Part shown: positions 15,909-25,911 of the stretch, piece by piece
Numbering within the stretch: position 1 is the first letter of the stretch
Layout of the letters: every line of letters begins with the position of its first letter
Assembly: GCF_033546935.1 (NCBI RefSeq)
Contig: NZ_CP137854.1
Span: 4,092,001 to 4,156,000 of the forward strand
From: Xylophilus sp. GOD-11R
Lineage (GTDB): Bacteria; Pseudomonadota; Gammaproteobacteria; Burkholderiales; Burkholderiaceae_C
DNA length: 64,000 bases
Direction: 5' to 3'
Position numbers and translations under genes: made by a program
The notes under the pieces: model-generated
The model's input: only the letters and a program-made list of their open reading frames with translations
Told to the model about the DNA's origin: nothing
The model's database searches: none

Positions 15909-17165
15909 TCACTTCTTCTCGGGCTCGTCCTTCTTCTTGTCGTTGCCTTCGATGTACGGGCTCCACGGCTTGGCCTGCACCGGGCCGGGGGTCTTCCATA
16001 CCACGTTGAACTGGCCATCGGCCTTGATCTCGCCCACGAACACCGGCTTGTGCAGGTGGTGGTTCTTCTCGTCCATCTTGATGGTGAAGCCGTCCGGTGC
16101 CTTGAAGGTCTGTCCGGCCATGGCGGCGATGACCTTGTCGGTGTCGGTGGACTTGGCCTTCTCCACAGCCTGCTTCCACATGTGCATGCCGACGTAGGTG
16201 GCTTCCATCGGATCGTTGGTCAGCGGCTTGTCCATCTGACCGGGGATCTTCATCTTCTTGGCGTAGTCGCTCCAGGACTTGATGAACGCCGTGTTGGTCG
16301 GGTTCTTCAGGCTCATGAAGTAGTTCCAGGCGGCCAGGTGGCCGACCAGCGGCTTGGTGTCCACGCCGCGCAGTTCTTCTTCACCCACGGAGAAGGCGAC
16401 GACCGGCACGTCCTTGGCCTTCAGGCCGGCGTTGCCGAGTTCCTTGTAGAAGGGCACGTTGGAGTCGCCGTTGATGGTGGAGACCACCGCCGTCTTGCCG
16501 CCCTGGGAGAACTTCTTGATGTCGGCGACGATGGTCTGGTAGTCGCTATGGCCGAAGGGGGTGTACTTCTCGTCGATGTCCGAGTCCTTCACGCCCTTGC
16601 TCTTGAGGTAGGCGCGCAGGATCTTGTTGGTGGTGCGCGGGTAGACGTAGTCGGTGCCCAGCAGCACGAAGCGCTTGGCCGAGCCGCCGTCCTTGCTCAT
16701 CAGGTAGTCGACCGCCGGAATGGCTTGCTGGTTGGGCGCGGCGCCCGTGTAGAAAACGTTCTTGCTCAGCTCTTCGCCTTCGTACTGCACCGGGTAGAAC
16801 AGCAGGCCGTTCATTTCCTCGACCACCGGCAGCACCGACTTGCGCGACACCGAGGTCCAGCAGCCGAAGATGACCGAGACCTTGTCCTGGCCGAGCAGCT
16901 GCTTGGTTTTTTCGGCGAACAGCGGCCAGTTGGAGGCCGGATCGACCACCACGGCTTCGAGCTGCTTGCCCATCACGCCGCCCTTGGCGTTGATCTCGGC
17001 GATGGTCATCAGGGCCACGTCCTTCAACGCGGTCTCTGAGATGGCCATGGTGCCCGACAGGCTGTGCAGGATGCCGACCTTGATGGTGTCGGCGGCGAAC
17101 GCGGGCGTGGCGCCGGCGATGACGAGCGCGGCGCTGAGGGCCTTGAGGGTGAAGCGACGTTGCAT
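15909..17165 (-). CDS. urtA: Urea ABC transporter substrate-binding protein UrtA
   Basis: The product has 418 aa from the ATG at 17165 with GGAGAGAG just upstream; an ATG six codons earlier overlaps that ribosome site and is less likely. A signal peptide with MQRRFTLK, a hydrophobic core and cleavage near AFA-ADTIK exports it to the periplasm. The mature protein has the type I periplasmic-binding fold of the urea/amide group: VGILHSLSGTMAISE, the FGCWTSVSRKSVLP segment that lines the ligand site in UrtA, and YPVQYEGEE. The C-terminus is Lys-rich. It is first in the urt operon, normally directly before urtB. Confidence 0.96.
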   Translation of the reverse strand: MQRRFTLKALSAALVIAGATPAFAADTIKVGILHSLSGTMAISETALKDVALMTIAEINAKGGVMGKQLEAVVVDPASNWPLFAEKTKQLLGQDKVSVIFGCWTSVSRKSVLPVVEEMNGLLFYPVQYEGEELSKNVFYTGAAPNQQAIPAVDYLMSKDGGSAKRFVLLGTDYVYPRTTNKILRAYLKSKGVKDSDIDEKYTPFGHSDYQTIVADIKKFSQGGKTAVVSTINGDSNVPFYKELGNAGLKAKDVPVVAFSVGEEELRGVDTKPLVGHLAAWNYFMSLKNPTNTAFIKSWSDYAKKMKIPGQMDKPLTNDPMEATYVGMHMWKQAVEKAKSTDTDKVIAAMAGQTFKAPDGFTIKMDEKNHHLHKPVFVGEIKADGQFNVVWKTPGPVQAKPWSPYIEGNDKKKDEPEKK

Positions 17166-17234
17166 GAATCTCTCTCCAAACATGGTTTTGTGACCTGACG
17201 GGATGGATTCTGTGGAGGGGTTGGGTGGCGGCCA

Positions 17235-17252
17235 ATACGCCGGGTGGCGTAT
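17235..17252. promoter_or_regulatory. Palindrome before urtA
   Basis: ATACGCC, 4-base loop, GGCGTAT, 70 bases before the urtA ATG. It has the same arms as the palindrome before urtB at 14651-14674. This is a possible operator of the urt operon; the binding protein is unknown. Confidence 0.4.
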
Positions 17253-17267
17253 GTCGGGTGCTCTGCC

Positions 17268-17635
17268 GGATGCGTGCCACTGCGTGGGCTGTGTCTCCTG
17301 CGGAGGGCTGTGCCGCTGCGTTGGCTGCTTCTCCTGCGGAGGGCTGTGCCACTGCGTTGGCTGCTGTCCTCCGCCGGATGCGTGCCACTGCGTGGGCTGT
17401 GTCTCCTGCGGAGGGCTGTGCCGCTGCGTTGGCGGCTTCTCCTGCGGAGGGCTGTGCCACTGCGTGGGCCGCTGTCCTCCGCCGGATGCGTGCCACTGCG
17501 TGGGCTGTGTCTCCTGCGGAGGGCTGTGCCGCTGCGTTGGCGGCTTCTCCTGCGGAGGGCTGTGCCACTGCGTGGGCCGCTGTCCTCCGCCGGATGCGTG
17601 CCACTGCGTGGGCTGTGTCTCCTGCGGAGGGCAGA
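17268..17635. repeat. 36-bp tandem array with 108-bp higher order
   Basis: About ten units of 36 bases, the reverse complement of the units at 10702-10845. Sets of three form a 108-bp period: TGCGTGCCAC recurs at 17271, 17379, 17487 and 17595. Every third unit carries a diverged CTGTCCTCCGCCGGAT end. No spacers and no coding signal; the open frames through it exist only because 36 is a multiple of three. Confidence 0.92.
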
Positions 17636-18246
17636 GGCCGGGATTTCGCCCCGGCGGGCGAGTCACTTTCTTTGCTTCGCCAAAGAAAGTAACCAAAGAA
17701 AGGCGACCCCGGTGGGCGAGGTCCTTACGGACACGCTGCGGTACTCGGTTTTGCGGGGTCTGGCGGAACTCACTTCGCTCAGACAGCCGCCAGCCCTTAT
17801 CCGCAAAACCTCCGTTCCTCGCTCTCGATCACAGGGGACCCCAAACACCACACGGGCCATCGCTGCGCTCGGCCCACGACGGTCTTCGCTGCGCTCAACG
17901 GGGAAACGGGGCGACGCGTCAATGGGGCATTACAGATGGGTACACGGCGGCCGCATCGGTCGGTGCGGCAGCAAGCGCGCAGACAGTTGGGCGCATGCCA
18001 GCGCGCATGGCGCTCGGAGCTGCGCGGCCCCCTCACCGTACTCAGTGCGGTCGCCTGTTCTTATCCTCTCAGCCTCGACCCGCGAAGCGGGGCCATGGCT
18101 CTGGATCAACCCTTGTCCAAACTGTTGCCGCTAGAGCGTTCGAAGGCACATTCCCCAGGCCGAGCGAAGCAATGGCCCGACCGAGCTTCGAGCTCGTCTT
18201 CAAGGGTTTTTCTTTGGTGACTTTCTTTTGTCCCAACAAAAGAAAG
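17636..18246. repeat. Large interspersed repeat, copy 2 (inverted), main part
   Basis: Reverse complement of copy 1, including the nested stem-loop at 17747-17810 and the arm ending AACAAAAGAAAG at 18246. At that point the IS110 element interrupts it; the repeat resumes at 19471 with TTACCGCGGG, exactly as in uninterrupted copies 1 and 3. Confidence 0.9.
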
Positions 18247-18261
18247 ACACCGTCTTGGTCG

Positions 18262-19440
<1,179 letters not shown>

Positions 19441-19470
19441 GCGAAGGGAAGCCGGCCCACAAGGTATCAG

Positions 19471-19556
19471 TTACCGCGGGTCTGGGGGCGCGCAAGCCCC
19501 CAGCTCCACCCTCTGCAAAGAGAAGTAAAAAAGCAAATAGCCAGCTCATCGAAGAG
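19471..19556. repeat. Large interspersed repeat, copy 2, outer arm beyond the IS110 element
   Basis: TTACCGCGGGTCTGG and the CTGGGGGC hairpin, continuing to AGCAAATAGCCAGCTCA, as in the reverse complement of 10005-10087. It was contiguous with 17636-18246 before the insertion. From 19557 to 19699 I see nothing recognisable. Confidence 0.85.
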
Positions 19557-19699
19557 CAATCCCGCCTTTCAGCGCGACCAACTGCAAAAGGAAAATTGGC
19601 AAGACCAAACCTACGCCCGCATAGGCCTCATCCCACACCCCCCCAAAAAACCAACGCGCACCATGTTTTTTCACCTCGCAACCGCAAAGGAGAAACACC

Positions 19700-19885
19700 A
19701 TGCAACGCGCCAAACAAGGATCCAATAAAGACAAGCCCGCAACCACAAAAGGCCTGCCAGTAGCCAGCGACGCCACCCAGCGCAACGAACCCCGCCGCAC
19801 ACCCGAAAGCCGCGGCGATCGCGACGACCACATCGGCGGCAACAACCAGCGTCAACACCGCCAGGGCGGCCTTGGCAGCCACTGA
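19700..19885 (+). CDS. Small hydrophilic protein of unknown function
   Basis: The product has 61 aa. AAAGGAG stands 7 bases before the ATG, the strongest ribosome site in this neighbourhood. The protein is highly polar, rich in Arg, Asp, Gln and Asn, with no hydrophobic stretch and no Cys, and starts MQRAKQGSNKDK. It is probably disordered or nucleic-acid associated, but no family is recognised. It stands alone between the split repeat and an effector-like gene. The ribosome site and clean start are the evidence for it; a chance frame cannot be excluded. Confidence 0.55.
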   Translation: MQRAKQGSNKDKPATTKGLPVASDATQRNEPRRTPESRGDRDDHIGGNNQRQHRQGGLGSH

Positions 19886-19917
19886 CCGAACCACCGGTGC
19901 CGACCACCCCCGGGCCG

Positions 19918-20082
19918 TCATCCCACCGGAGCGCCGGCGCCCCGCAGTTCGAGTTTGATCTTCTCGTTGAGCATCCAGTCGATCAGCCGTCCCATGCGAC
20001 CGACCTTCGACCGGTTCAGGAGCTCGTCGGTGTAGATACCCGACACCACCCATGGCTCGCCGTCGATGCGGTATCGCACCAA
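19918..20082 (-). other. In-frame coding continuation after a TAA stop
   Basis: Directly after the TAA at 20085-20083 the same frame stays open for 54 more codons to a TGA at 19920-19918. The translation looks like real protein (VRYRIDGEPWVVSGIY... MGRLIDWMLNEKIKLEL), amphipathic and unlike random frame. It is most simply the original C-terminus of the preceding gene cut off by a nonsense change. Confidence 0.5.
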
Positions 20083-21267
20083 TTACCCAACGGCGGTGGG
20101 CTCCCAGCCAACGAGCACTTCGCGCCCATCCGGCAGGTAGGCGGCCCTGAGCCCATGAACGTGATCCGCACCCGGTGGATAAGCGACACCGCCGGTCGCG
20201 CGCTTGTCGCCGCACGGGACCGAAACGAGCAGACTCTTCAGGTCGGGAAAGAAAATATGGCCCCGGCTGGCACCGGTCAGTCGTCGTAAATCACCCGCGC
20301 CCGTGGCCTCCAGCACCGGCTGGTAGTTCTCGTGAAATGCCCGCAACGCCCGCATGGCTGCGCGTCGGTCCAGGGGCGGGGGCGGTGCGGGCGTAGTCTG
20401 CTGGCTCAGCAAGCCCGGCGGGGTGGTTCTACGCGTGAAGGGACCGGCGACCTTGTTGTAGATGTGGCGCTCGCCCAACTCCCCGACCGCCCGGCCGATC
20501 GCGTCGTTCAACAGCCGGCTGGTGGATGGCAGTTGTTCCATGGCCGAAGCATCACTTTCCAGTGCCATGGCCGGCAAAGCTTCGAGCCATTCGTTGGCGT
20601 ATGCCACCAGACAGCTCATCGCATCGTCGACAGTCAGTCCCATCGCGTAGAGCCGCCCCGACACCGCCATGTTGTCGATGCGAATCTCGGCTTCATGGAA
20701 ACTGCTGCGCAGGCGATCCGAAATGGTCTCCATCGTGGCGCACGCTCTGCGGAACCGGTCGACTCGGTCGACCGCTGCGCCATTTGCGGAGAGAAGCGTG
20801 ACCGCCTGCTCCACCCATTCCTGCAGGCAGGCACCGTTCCCGCGGGTCTGCGCGTGGTGCAGCAGACCGGTGTAAGTCGTCAACAGGTCGAGTTCTTCGG
20901 CTGCGCCCGCCGACCCGGACGGCAGCGCCGGGAAATGTGGCCGCTCTATCAAGCAATCGGTGTTGGAAGTGTCGGAAACGCTGGTGGGGCTGGTGGCGTT
21001 GGTGGCGTTGGTGGCGTTGGTCGCGTTTCCGGATGTCGTGACACCCGTCGTGTCGGCGCCTTCTCCCGTATCGCCCCACGCCGATCGGCGCAGTTTGCCA
21101 AGCATGGACAACACGCCCTCGCCCCCGCCCTCGGCGACATCCGCGCCAGGCCGCGCCTGGGGATGGACGCGGTCGCGATCAGTCAACAAGGCCGTGGCAC
21201 CGGCTCGCACGGCCGCCGAAACGACGGGAACCAGGACGGCGACTACCGTGGCGGGAGATGGGATCAT
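20083..21267 (-). CDS. Effector-like protein of unknown function, probably C-terminally truncated
   Basis: The product has 394 aa from the ATG at 21267 (MIPSPATVV). The N-terminal 110 residues are low complexity: an Ala/Val stretch, then a Gly/Thr-rich part and an Asn-Ala-Thr repeat (four units near residues 80-92) from GTTGGTGGC-type DNA repeats. Residues about 125-290 are predicted helical, and a late segment has DGREVLVGWEPTAV. There is no signal peptide. No ribosome site is obvious. A TTCG-N15-TTCG pair lies about 74 bases upstream. The frame continues plausibly past the TAA, so the present product may lack its last ~55 residues. Family not recognised; an effector role is inferred from context. 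Confidence 0.65.
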   Translation of the reverse strand: MIPSPATVVAVLVPVVSAAVRAGATALLTDRDRVHPQARPGADVAEGGGEGVLSMLGKLRRSAWGDTGEGADTTGVTTSGNATNATNATNATSPTSVSDTSNTDCLIERPHFPALPSGSAGAAEELDLLTTYTGLLHHAQTRGNGACLQEWVEQAVTLLSANGAAVDRVDRFRRACATMETISDRLRSSFHEAEIRIDNMAVSGRLYAMGLTVDDAMSCLVAYANEWLEALPAMALESDASAMEQLPSTSRLLNDAIGRAVGELGERHIYNKVAGPFTRRTTPPGLLSQQTTPAPPPPLDRRAAMRALRAFHENYQPVLEATGAGDLRRLTGASRGHIFFPDLKSLLVSVPCGDKRATGGVAYPPGADHVHGLRAAYLPDGREVLVGWEPTAVG

Positions 21268-21340
21268 GCTGCTGCAGGCCCGGTGATGGTGACCCGCAAA
21301 AGATTGCGCCGAATCGCCCGCCCCACTGCATGCGAAAGCG

Positions 21341-21363
21341 CGAAAAGACGTTGCCTTGCCGAA
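21341..21363 (-). promoter_or_regulatory. TTCG-N15-TTCG element
   Basis: Two TTCG half-sites on the minus strand 15 bases apart, one fewer than the hrpII consensus, about 74 bases before the ATG at 21267. A weak candidate, listed because similar pairs precede other effector-like genes here. Confidence 0.25.
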
Positions 21364-21399
21364 TGCCGCACCGCCGCCAAGCCGCTTCGGCTCGAAACT

Positions 21400-22404
21400 T
21401 CAGCCCTCGAACTGCGGATGCAGCTGCGCGATGCGGTTCATCGCCATGCCGGCCGCCGCCGTGCGGGTCTCCACGCCCAACTTGGCGAGGATGCGTTCGA
21501 GGTGCTTCTTCACCGTCGCCGGGCTGGAACCCAGGATGTCGGCGATGTCGCGATTGATCTTGCCCTTGACCACCCAATAGAGCACTTCGGCCTCGCGCGC
21601 GGTGAGCGCGAAGCTCAGCCGCATCGCCTCGATGACCGCCGCGTCGCTTACCTCGCGCATCACCAGCAGCCAGTCGCCGCCCTCCTCGCTGTCGCCGATC
21701 TGCCGGTGCAGCCGCACCGTCAGCCGCGAAGCGCCCTGCTCGAAGGCCAGGCGAGGTGGCTCGATGGTGGGCGGGCCGTCCATTACGTGGCCGCGCAGCC
21801 AGTCGAGCACCGGGCCGGGCGTGACCGGCGCGGCGGTTCCGAACCAGCGGTCGAGCAGTTCGCGCGCCAGCGGGGTCTGCCACATCAGCCGGCCGTCGCC
21901 GGCGCGTACGGTGATGCTGGCGTAGCCGAAGGCGTCGAGCGCGTTGCGCGCCTGCCCGGCCTGGCTGGCCTCCTGCCGCGCCTGGCGCGCGCCCTGCAGG
22001 TGCACGTTCATTCGGGCCAGCACTTCCTTGGGCTTGATCGGTTTGGTGACGTAGTCGGTGGCCCCCGCGCCGAGCGCGGCGACCAGGTGCTCGGTCTCGG
22101 TCAGGCCGGTCATGAAGACGATGGGGATGTGGCGCGTCGCCGGGTCGGCCTTCAGGCGCCGGGCGACTTCGAAGCCGTCCATGCCCGGCATGATCGCGTC
22201 GAGCAGCACGATGTCGGGCCGGGCCTGGGCGGCCCGGGCCAGGGCCGATTCGCCGGAGGTGGCTACCAGCACGGTGTAGCCCGACTCGTCGAGCGCGTCG
22301 TGCAGCAAGGCCAGGTTGTCGGGCACGTCGTCGACGATGAGCACCAGGTCGCTGTTGGCGCGGTCGAGCGCGTCGAATGCGGACGGGGGAACGGAGGGCG
22401 TCAC
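21400..22404 (-). CDS. Response regulator with LuxR-type DNA-binding domain
   Basis: The product has 334 aa. The receiver domain occupies about residues 18-140: acidic pair DD at 25-26, phosphorylation Asp69 in IVLLDAIMPG, Thr in the FMTGL strand and Lys in TKPIKP. A middle region of about 100 residues has a PAS-like look (AFGYASITVRAGDGRLMWQTP). The C-terminal LuxR-type helix-turn-helix (LTAREAEVLYWVVKGKINRDIADIL, broken here into one run for position only near residues 265-289) binds DNA. The gene lies 12 bases after the transporter-kinase gene, so it is its cognate regulator. Targets are unknown; urea or nucleobase genes such as urt are a guess from proximity. Confidence 0.92.
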   Translation of the reverse strand: MTPSVPPSAFDALDRANSDLVLIVDDVPDNLALLHDALDESGYTVLVATSGESALARAAQARPDIVLLDAIMPGMDGFEVARRLKADPATRHIPIVFMTGLTETEHLVAALGAGATDYVTKPIKPKEVLARMNVHLQGARQARQEASQAGQARNALDAFGYASITVRAGDGRLMWQTPLARELLDRWFGTAAPVTPGPVLDWLRGHVMDGPPTIEPPRLAFEQGASRLTVRLHRQIGDSEEGGDWLLVMREVSDAAVIEAMRLSFALTAREAEVLYWVVKGKINRDIADILGSSPATVKKHLERILAKLGVETRTAAAGMAMNRIAQLHPQFEG

Positions 22405-22416
22405 GGGATGGGTCGA

Positions 22417-25400
22417 TCAGGAAGAGGGCGCGGGGTCGGCGGCGAGCCGCTCGGCGATCGCCTCGAAGCGGAATTGTCGCGCCAGAGCGCGCATCTCCTC
22501 GACGAAGACAGCGCAGTCGGGCCGACGACGCTCGATGTCGGCCAGGGTGTTGAGGATGCCCCGGTAGTAGCCCAGCTCGGCGCCCTCGCGCAGGGCCTGC
22601 AGCGACTCGGCGTCGGGCAGCACCGTGGCGGCCGGCGCGGGCGCGGGTTCGACCACGGGCGCGGCCTCGGCTCGCCAGGTCAGTGCGAGCCGGCGCTCCA
22701 GCCAGTCGAGCAGCTCGCCGTGGCGCAGCGGCTTGGTGATGAAGTCCTGCATGGCGATGCCGACGTCGTTGTCCAGCCCCTTGTCGAAGGCGTTGGCCGA
22801 GACGATCGCCACCGCCACGCCGGTGTGGCCCACCGCGCGCAGCCGGCGGATGGTCTCCCAGCCGTCGATGCCGGGCATGGCCAGGTCCATCAGGATCGCG
22901 TCGGGCCGGTAGCCGGCGGCCAGCAGGTCCAGGCAGTCGTGACCGCTGGCCGCGGTGCGCAGCCGAAAGCCCAGGGGGCTCAGCACCTGCACCAGCAGTT
23001 CGCGGTCGGGCTCCTCGTTGTCGACCACCAGGATGTCGCGTCGCCGGCCTTCGTAACCACGCCGCACGGCGTTGCCGCGCGGGCCGGCACGCTGCTCGGC
23101 GAGCTCCGGCAGGAACAGCCGCACCCGGAAAGTGGAGCCAGTGCCCGGCGTGCTTTCGGCGGTGAGCTGGCCGCCCATCAGGCCGGTCAGCATCTCGGCG
23201 ATGCTCAGGCCGAGGCCCGCGCCGGGCGCACTGCGGGCACTGGAGGAAGACCCCCGCGCGAAGGGTTCGAAGATGTGCGCCAGCTCCTGCGGTTCCATGC
23301 CGGGGCCGGTGTCGGCGATCTCGATGTCCGCCATTTCGCGCCGGTGCCGGATGCGCAGGCTGACGCTGCCCGCCGCGGTGAACTTGATCGCGTTGCCGAT
23401 CAGGTTGATCAGGATCTGCCGCAGCCGTTTCTCGTCGGCGCGCACCACCTGCGGCAGGCGGCCGGTCACCTCGAAATGGAACTTGAGGCCTTTCTCGCGC
23501 GCCTGCAGCTCGAACAGGTCGGCGATCTCCTGCACCACGTCGGCGAAGCGCGTCGGCGCCAGCTCCAGCGTCAGCTTGCCGGCCTCGATGCGGGCGATGT
23601 CGAGCGTGCCCTCGATCAGCCCCAGCAAATGCTCGCCGCCGCGCTTGATGACCTCCACCGCCTGGCGCCGGTGCGGCGGCACGCTCGGGTCTTCGCCCAT
23701 CAGCTGGGCGTAGCCGAGGATGCTGTTGAGCGGCGTGCGCAGCTCGTGGCTGATGGCGCTGATGTAGCGGCTCTTGGCCTGGTTGGCATGGTCGGCCTGC
23801 TCGCGCGCGGCCTCGGCCACCTGGCGCGCCTGCTGCAGCGCGGCGTCGGTGCGGCGGTGCGACTCGATTTCCTCGACCAGCAGGTGCGTCTGCCGATTCG
23901 ACTCCTCCTGCGCCACCCGCCGGCTCTCGTGCGCCAGCACCATCCACCAGGCGACGATGCCGGAGATGACCAGCAGCGCCATGTAGGCCTTCAGGAAACC
24001 CGCCGCGAGCGAGCCGGCCGACGCCGAACCGCCGCTGGCCGCCAAGGTGCCGACCTCCTGCCGGTAGAGCAGACCGAAGACCACGCCGAGCAGCGGCACG
24101 ATGACCATCATCAACAACAGGAAGTGACCGAGGCCGGTGTCGAGATAGGGCCAGACCCGGCGCGGCAGCAGCCCGCGCAAGGCCTGCGACCACTGCGCCT
24201 TCAGGCTCGCGTGGGGCTTGCACAGGTCGCCGCACCGGGCATCGAGCGTGCAGCACAGCGAACAGATATGGCCCTGGTAGGCCGGACAGTAGGCCATGTC
24301 CGGGCCTTCGTAGTTCTGTTCGCAGACGGTGCAGCGCAGGGTGCGCGGCGCCGCACCGCCGGTGGCCTCGGCCGGCACCAGGCGTATGACGGGCAGCGGC
24401 TCGCGCGCCAGGTAGTAGCGCCCGCGCGTGGCCCAGGCGATGAGCGGCGAGGCGACGAGTGCGGTGCCCAGCGCGATCAGCGCCGAGAACGCCTGCGCCA
24501 TCGGCCCGAACCCGCCCAGGTGCGCGGCGATCGCCAGCGCCGAGGCCAGGCCCATCGCGCCCACGCCCACCGGGTTGATGTCGTAGAGGTACGCCCGCTT
24601 GAACTCCACCCCGGCCGGCGACAGCCCCAGCGGCTTGTTGATCACCAGGTCCGCCACCACCGCCATGATCCAGGCGATGGCGATGTTGGAGAACAGCCCG
24701 AGCACGTCGCCCAAGGCGTCGAACACGTTCATCTCCATCAGCATGAAGGCGATCAGCGTGTTGAAGATCACCCACACCACGCGCCCCGGATGGCTGTGCG
24801 TGACGCGCGAGAAGAAGTTGCTCCAGGCCAGCGAGCCGGCGTAGGCGTTGGTGACGTTGATCTTGAGCTGCGACAGCACCACGAAGAAGGCCGTGGCGGC
24901 CACCGCGAAACCGTAGTGCGGGAACACGTATTCGTAGGCCGCCAGGTACATCTGGTTGGGGTCGACCGCGCGGTCGGGCGGCACCATGTGCGAGATGGCC
25001 AGCCACGCCAGCAAGGCACCGCCGAGCATCTTGACCACCCCCAGCACCACCCAGCCCGGCCCGCCGGCCAGCACGCCCAGCCACCAGCGGCGGCGGTTGT
25101 CGCGGGTGCGTTCGGGCATGAAGCGCAGGTAGTCGGCCTGCTCGCCCATCTGCGTGATGAGCGCGATGCCCACGGTGAGCGCCGCGCCGAAGGCATGCAG
25201 GTTGAAGCCGGCGCCGACGCCGCTCTCGCCGCCGTAACGCACGATGCCGTCAAAGGCGGTCGGGTCGCGCAGGAGCACGTAGACGAAGGGCACGATCAGC
25301 ATGGCCAGCCACACCGGCTGCGTCCACAGCTGCAGCCGGCTGATGGCCGAAACGCCGTGCGTGACCAGCGGAATCACCACCAGTGCGCAGATGAGATAGC

Positions 25401-25911
25401 CCCAGCGCGGCGGTATGCCCAGCGCCAGCTCCAGCGCATAGGCCATCACCGCCGCCTCCAGGGCGAAGAAGATGAACGTGAAACTGGCGTAGATCAGCGA
25501 GGTGATGGTCGAGCCGATGTAGCCGAAGCCGGCGCCCCGGGTGAGCAGGTCCATGTCGACGCCGTAGCGCGCCGCGTAGATGCTGATCGGCAGGCCGGCG
25601 GTGAAGATGATCAGCCCGGTCGCGAGGATCGCCCAGAAGGCGTTCATTACCCCGTACTGCACCAGCAGCGTGGCGCCCACCGCCTCCAGGATCAGGAACG
25701 AAGCGGCGCCGAACGCGGTGTTGGCCACCCGCCATTCCGACCATTTGCGAAAGCGCCGGGGCGCGAAACGCAACGCGTAGTCTTCGAGCGTCTCGCGGCC
25801 GACCCAGTTGTTGTAGTCGCGCCGGATCTTCACTACCCGCTGCAGCGGCGCGGCCGTCGTGTCGGCCGGCGCGGTCTGGGAAACGGCGGCATCCGTCATG
25901 GGCAGGGGCAT
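22417..25911 (-). CDS. NCS1-type transporter fused to a hybrid histidine kinase
   Basis: The product has 1164 aa. Residues about 30-510 are a complete NCS1 (cytosine/purine/allantoin permease) membrane domain with about twelve helices, including ISIYAARYGVDMDLLTRGAGFGY-type helix 1-2 sequence and INVTNAYAGSLAW. A Cys-rich patch follows (CTVCEQ, CPAYQGHICSLCC, CGDLC, about 525-570) that looks metal-binding. Two or three more helices come before a kinase core: HisKA with His722 in ISHELRTPLN, an HATPase domain with N box and GLGLSIAE, and a receiver with Asp1009 in ILMDLAMPG. The tail (about 1098-1164) resembles an Hpt-like helix without the His. The transporter part is probably the sensor. The regulator follows 12 bases later. 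Confidence 0.93.
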   Translation of the reverse strand: MPLPMTDAAVSQTAPADTTAAPLQRVVKIRRDYNNWVGRETLEDYALRFAPRRFRKWSEWRVANTAFGAASFLILEAVGATLLVQYGVMNAFWAILATGLIIFTAGLPISIYAARYGVDMDLLTRGAGFGYIGSTITSLIYASFTFIFFALEAAVMAYALELALGIPPRWGYLICALVVIPLVTHGVSAISRLQLWTQPVWLAMLIVPFVYVLLRDPTAFDGIVRYGGESGVGAGFNLHAFGAALTVGIALITQMGEQADYLRFMPERTRDNRRRWWLGVLAGGPGWVVLGVVKMLGGALLAWLAISHMVPPDRAVDPNQMYLAAYEYVFPHYGFAVAATAFFVVLSQLKINVTNAYAGSLAWSNFFSRVTHSHPGRVVWVIFNTLIAFMLMEMNVFDALGDVLGLFSNIAIAWIMAVVADLVINKPLGLSPAGVEFKRAYLYDINPVGVGAMGLASALAIAAHLGGFGPMAQAFSALIALGTALVASPLIAWATRGRYYLAREPLPVIRLVPAEATGGAAPRTLRCTVCEQNYEGPDMAYCPAYQGHICSLCCTLDARCGDLCKPHASLKAQWSQALRGLLPRRVWPYLDTGLGHFLLLMMVIVPLLGVVFGLLYRQEVGTLAASGGSASAGSLAAGFLKAYMALLVISGIVAWWMVLAHESRRVAQEESNRQTHLLVEEIESHRRTDAALQQARQVAEAAREQADHANQAKSRYISAISHELRTPLNSILGYAQLMGEDPSVPPHRRQAVEVIKRGGEHLLGLIEGTLDIARIEAGKLTLELAPTRFADVVQEIADLFELQAREKGLKFHFEVTGRLPQVVRADEKRLRQILINLIGNAIKFTAAGSVSLRIRHRREMADIEIADTGPGMEPQELAHIFEPFARGSSSSARSAPGAGLGLSIAEMLTGLMGGQLTAESTPGTGSTFRVRLFLPELAEQRAGPRGNAVRRGYEGRRRDILVVDNEEPDRELLVQVLSPLGFRLRTAASGHDCLDLLAAGYRPDAILMDLAMPGIDGWETIRRLRAVGHTGVAVAIVSANAFDKGLDNDVGIAMQDFITKPLRHGELLDWLERRLALTWRAEAAPVVEPAPAPAATVLPDAESLQALREGAELGYYRGILNTLADIERRRPDCAVFVEEMRALARQFRFEAIAERLAADPAPSS

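Noticed and set aside
17268..17635. CRISPR array
   Set aside because: 36-bp units are directly abutting with no unique spacers and there are no cas genes nearby; it is a tandem repeat.
17747..17810. tRNA or known riboswitch in the repeat
   Set aside because: The nested stem-loop lacks an acceptor/anticodon arrangement and resembles no riboswitch I know; kept only as a structured repeat.
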